This document shows, piece by piece, positions 62,291 to 64,000 of a stretch of DNA of 64,000 bases (the first letter of the stretch is position 1; each line of letters opens with the position of its first letter). The notes below the pieces were generated by a model, which worked only from the letters and a program-made list of their open reading frames with translations, was not told the origin of the DNA and did no database searches. The position numbers and the translations under genes are program-made. Source of the DNA: Sedimentitalea arenosa (GTDB lineage: Bacteria; Pseudomonadota; Alphaproteobacteria; Rhodobacterales; Rhodobacteraceae); NCBI RefSeq assembly GCF_016428585.1, contig NZ_JAELVR010000008.1, forward strand, positions 124,001-188,000, in the 5' to 3' direction.

Positions 62291-63352
62291 TCAGCAGCCG
62301 ATGGTCGCGCAGATCTGCCTACGATAAGCCGAATTGGCCGCACTTTCCGGGCTCGCCTGGGGCGCGGCGGCAGGCACGTCGCCCTCGCAGGTCAGGTCAT
62401 AGGCCGGATCGATCCCCGCGTTGACACAGGAACTTACGTTCCAACCCGGTGGCAGATCGTTCAGGTCGACCTGTTGCCATTTCGGATGGCCATTGGTGCG
62501 CAGATCGTCGAACCGGCTGGTGATCACATGGGCGATGTCGGACACCGCGCGGCAGCTTTCGCGGTGATAAGCATTGCGCGCGGGGCTGTATTCATAGGTC
62601 ATGAGAACGGCTTTCACGGCCACCACGTCTACCGGATCGGGTTGGAACGGGTAGGCCCCGGCCGGGATCTGCCCGGATTGATAGACCGCCTGAAGCGTCG
62701 GGTCATCGATCGGCAAAAGATGGAACCGTGCGCCATCGATCGCATCATTCTGGAAGATCTTCGTCGGAGCGCCGGCTACATAGAAGAACGCGTCGATCTG
62801 CCCGTCGAGCAGGGCCGCGAGGGACTCCTCGGCATTGATCTTCAGGCGTTCGGCCGGTGCCACCTGCGCCAAATCGAGCACCAGCGACGCCGTCAGGAAA
62901 GTACCGCTGTCCTCGACTCCGATGGCGACTTTCTTGCCGGTCAGATCAGCCAGAGTGGCGATGTCCCGTCGCGCCAGGATGTGCACCTCTTCATTGTAGA
63001 GCGGGAACGCGATGCGCACGCCCAGAATCGCCCGCGCAATGGCCGGATCGTCCGAGGCGAAGGTGTTGAGATACTCAAGCACGTCCGACTGAACGATCCC
63101 AAGCTGGGTGAACCTTTTCTTGCGGACACCGAGGAAGTTCTCGAGCGAGCCGGCGCTTTCCTGCACATTCAACGTGACGTTGCACTTGGCCGCCGCCTCG
63201 CTGATGTTGCGGCCGAACTGGATGTAGGTGCCGCTCGGACCGCCGGTCAGGATGTTCTTCTCGAACTCCTGCGCGTTCGCCGGCACGGCAAGGCCGGCCA
63301 GGCCCAGCGTGGCCACGAGGAGCCAAATAACCATTCCAATACTGGGTTTCAT
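62291..63352 (-). CDS. TAXI family TRAP-type solute receptor (orphan)
   Basis: A 353-residue exported protein with a signal peptide (about 1-28, ending PANAQ). The TAXI signature appears as ILTGGPSGTYIQFGRNISEAA with SAGSLENFLGVRKKRFTQLGIVQSD and VAIGVEDSGTF. The C-terminal 60 residues are unusual, with cysteines (SSCVNAGIDPAYDLTCEG, RQICATIGC) that may form disulfides. No TRAP permease gene is adjacent, which is odd for a transport receptor and suggests a sensing role. It is the gene downstream of a coiled-coil protein, 34 bases apart. Confidence 0.85.
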   Translation of the reverse strand: MKPSIGMVIWLLVATLGLAGLAVPANAQEFEKNILTGGPSGTYIQFGRNISEAAAKCNVTLNVQESAGSLENFLGVRKKRFTQLGIVQSDVLEYLNTFASDDPAIARAILGVRIAFPLYNEEVHILARRDIATLADLTGKKVAIGVEDSGTFLTASLVLDLAQVAPAERLKINAEESLAALLDGQIDAFFYVAGAPTKIFQNDAIDGARFHLLPIDDPTLQAVYQSGQIPAGAYPFQPDPVDVVAVKAVLMTYEYSPARNAYHRESCRAVSDIAHVITSRFDDLRTNGHPKWQQVDLNDLPPGWNVSSCVNAGIDPAYDLTCEGDVPAAAPQASPESAANSAYRRQICATIGC

Positions 63353-63386
63353 GAGTTTCTCTCCCCTTGGGTTCCCGAAAACCTGT

Positions 63387-64000
63387 TCAGCATGCGCCCA
63401 ACGACCGCACCAGCGATACCAGAGTCTGCCGGTTGATCACGCCGAACGTGGCCTGCAGGGCGTCGATCGGGCAATCACCGTCCACAAGCCGGCCGCGCAG
63501 GGCCTGCCAACTGGCGCTGCCCGGATCCGGCAGCCCCGGTGCGAGACGCAGCGCGGCGTCAACCTGCGCGGCCAGACGCGGCACGCGGTCGGCCGCAGGC
63601 ACGGGCGCCACGACGGCGGCGGGCTGGGCCGCTGCCGTCGGCTCCGAAGCGCGGGCCGCCTCGATCTGCCGATCCAGTGCAGCAAGCTGATCCTCACGCT
63701 GAGCGCGCGCCTGCTCGAGCGCGGCGATTGCTGCCTCGGCCACGGAGCGGCGGCTCTCCAGTTCCTCCAGGGCAGCGCGATCGGCGTCGATCTGCTGGGA
63801 AAGATCGGCCGCAGCGTCGCGTGAGTCTGCAAGACTCTGCTCCTGTGCTTGCGTCTCGGATTTCAGAGTTTCAAGCGAGGCGGTCAGCTGTTCGGTTTCG
63901 TCGCGCAGAGCGGCAAGCTGCTCCTGTCCCTTGGCGGCCTGCGCCTCGACCTCTGCGCGCCGGGTGTCTGATTGGCGCTGCAGCTCGATCAGGTCCGCCT
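63387..64000 (-). CDS. long coiled-coil protein, C-terminal part (5' end outside window)
   Basis: The frame is open from the right edge to a stop at 63387, giving at least 204 residues; the true start is outside. Most is a heptad-rich coiled coil (EQLAALRDETEQLTASLETL, ALEQARAQREDQLAALDRQI), then an Ala/Pro linker and a compact C-terminal domain (LVDGDCPIDALQATFGVINRQTLVSLVRSLGAC) that I do not recognise. A GTG at 63743 is internal. Likely cotranscribed with the TAXI gene that follows. The role could be structural, membrane-tethered scaffold; unknown. Confidence 0.75.
   Translation of the reverse strand, partial: ADLIELQRQSDTRRAEVEAQAAKGQEQLAALRDETEQLTASLETLKSETQAQEQSLADSRDAAADLSQQIDADRAALEELESRRSVAEAAIAALEQARAQREDQLAALDRQIEAARASEPTAAAQPAAVVAPVPAADRVPRLAAQVDAALRLAPGLPDPGSASWQALRGRLVDGDCPIDALQATFGVINRQTLVSLVRSLGAC

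Noticed and set aside
1-64000. CRISPR arrays, tRNA or rRNA genes, prophage or integrase genes
   Set aside because: I looked for regularly spaced repeats, cloverleaf-like segments with TTCRA loops, rRNA motifs and phage genes and saw none beyond the IS remnants at 58.4-58.8 kb.

Overview
The window reads as a chromosomal segment of a GC-rich alphaproteobacterium, most likely a Rhodobacteraceae/Roseobacter-type organism. The evidence is the small SRP RNA gene beside dnaX-ybaB-recR, a TrcR (DUF1013) gene, a COQ9 gene beside rpsU, a perfect FNR/FnrL-type box, a GC-rich hairpin repeat of a kind I recall from that family, and several periplasmic-receptor transport systems (two ABC/TRAP catabolic loci and an orphan TAXI receptor). 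This placement is inference; no rRNA or tRNA is present to confirm it.

Layout. Positions 1-15.5 kb are mostly housekeeping: the end of pheA, nudC, a 2',3'-cyclic nucleotidase-like esterase, ffs (SRP RNA), a zinc metallopeptidase, dnaX-ybaB-recR, trcR, RNase T2, two zinc-independent quinone oxidoreductases, small envelope proteins, COQ9 and rpsU. Positions 15.6-33.2 kb hold metabolic and transport genes: a GMC oxidoreductase, a divergent Lrp/alanine dehydrogenase pair, an MscS channel, an MFS carrier, a Nu-like GST, pobA, a cyclic-nucleotide-domain Na+/H+ antiporter, a fused indolepyruvate-type ferredoxin oxidoreductase and an AceE-like homodimeric 2-oxoacid dehydrogenase E1.

Positions 33.5-41.2 kb form one compact plus-strand operon: creatininase-family amidohydrolase, ABC ATPase and permease, cytosine-deaminase-like amidohydrolase, FAD-linked oxidase, NMT1/THI5-like binding protein, flavodoxin-fold reductase, RutR-like TetR regulator and a RidA-family protein. 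It looks like an uptake and ring-opening system for a nitrogen heterocycle or cyclic amide whose substrate I cannot name. Positions 41.3-49.7 kb are a LysR-controlled TRAP locus with a three-subunit HcnABC/opine-oxidase-like flavoenzyme, a RidA protein and a DadA-type dehydrogenase, suited to an imino or D-amino acid.

Positions 49.9-58.3 kb carry a Tat-exported monoamine oxidase, an exported HAD phosphatase and an alcohol-to-acyl-CoA set (GMC dehydrogenase, acyl-CoA ligase, aldehyde dehydrogenase, TetR). Positions 58.3-58.8 kb contain two abutting transposase remnants, one of which appears to supply the last codons of kdgK. The window ends with an ExeA-like AAA ATPase carrying extra domains, an orphan TAXI receptor and a long coiled-coil protein cut by the window edge. 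This last trio and the heterocycle operon are the least familiar systems here.
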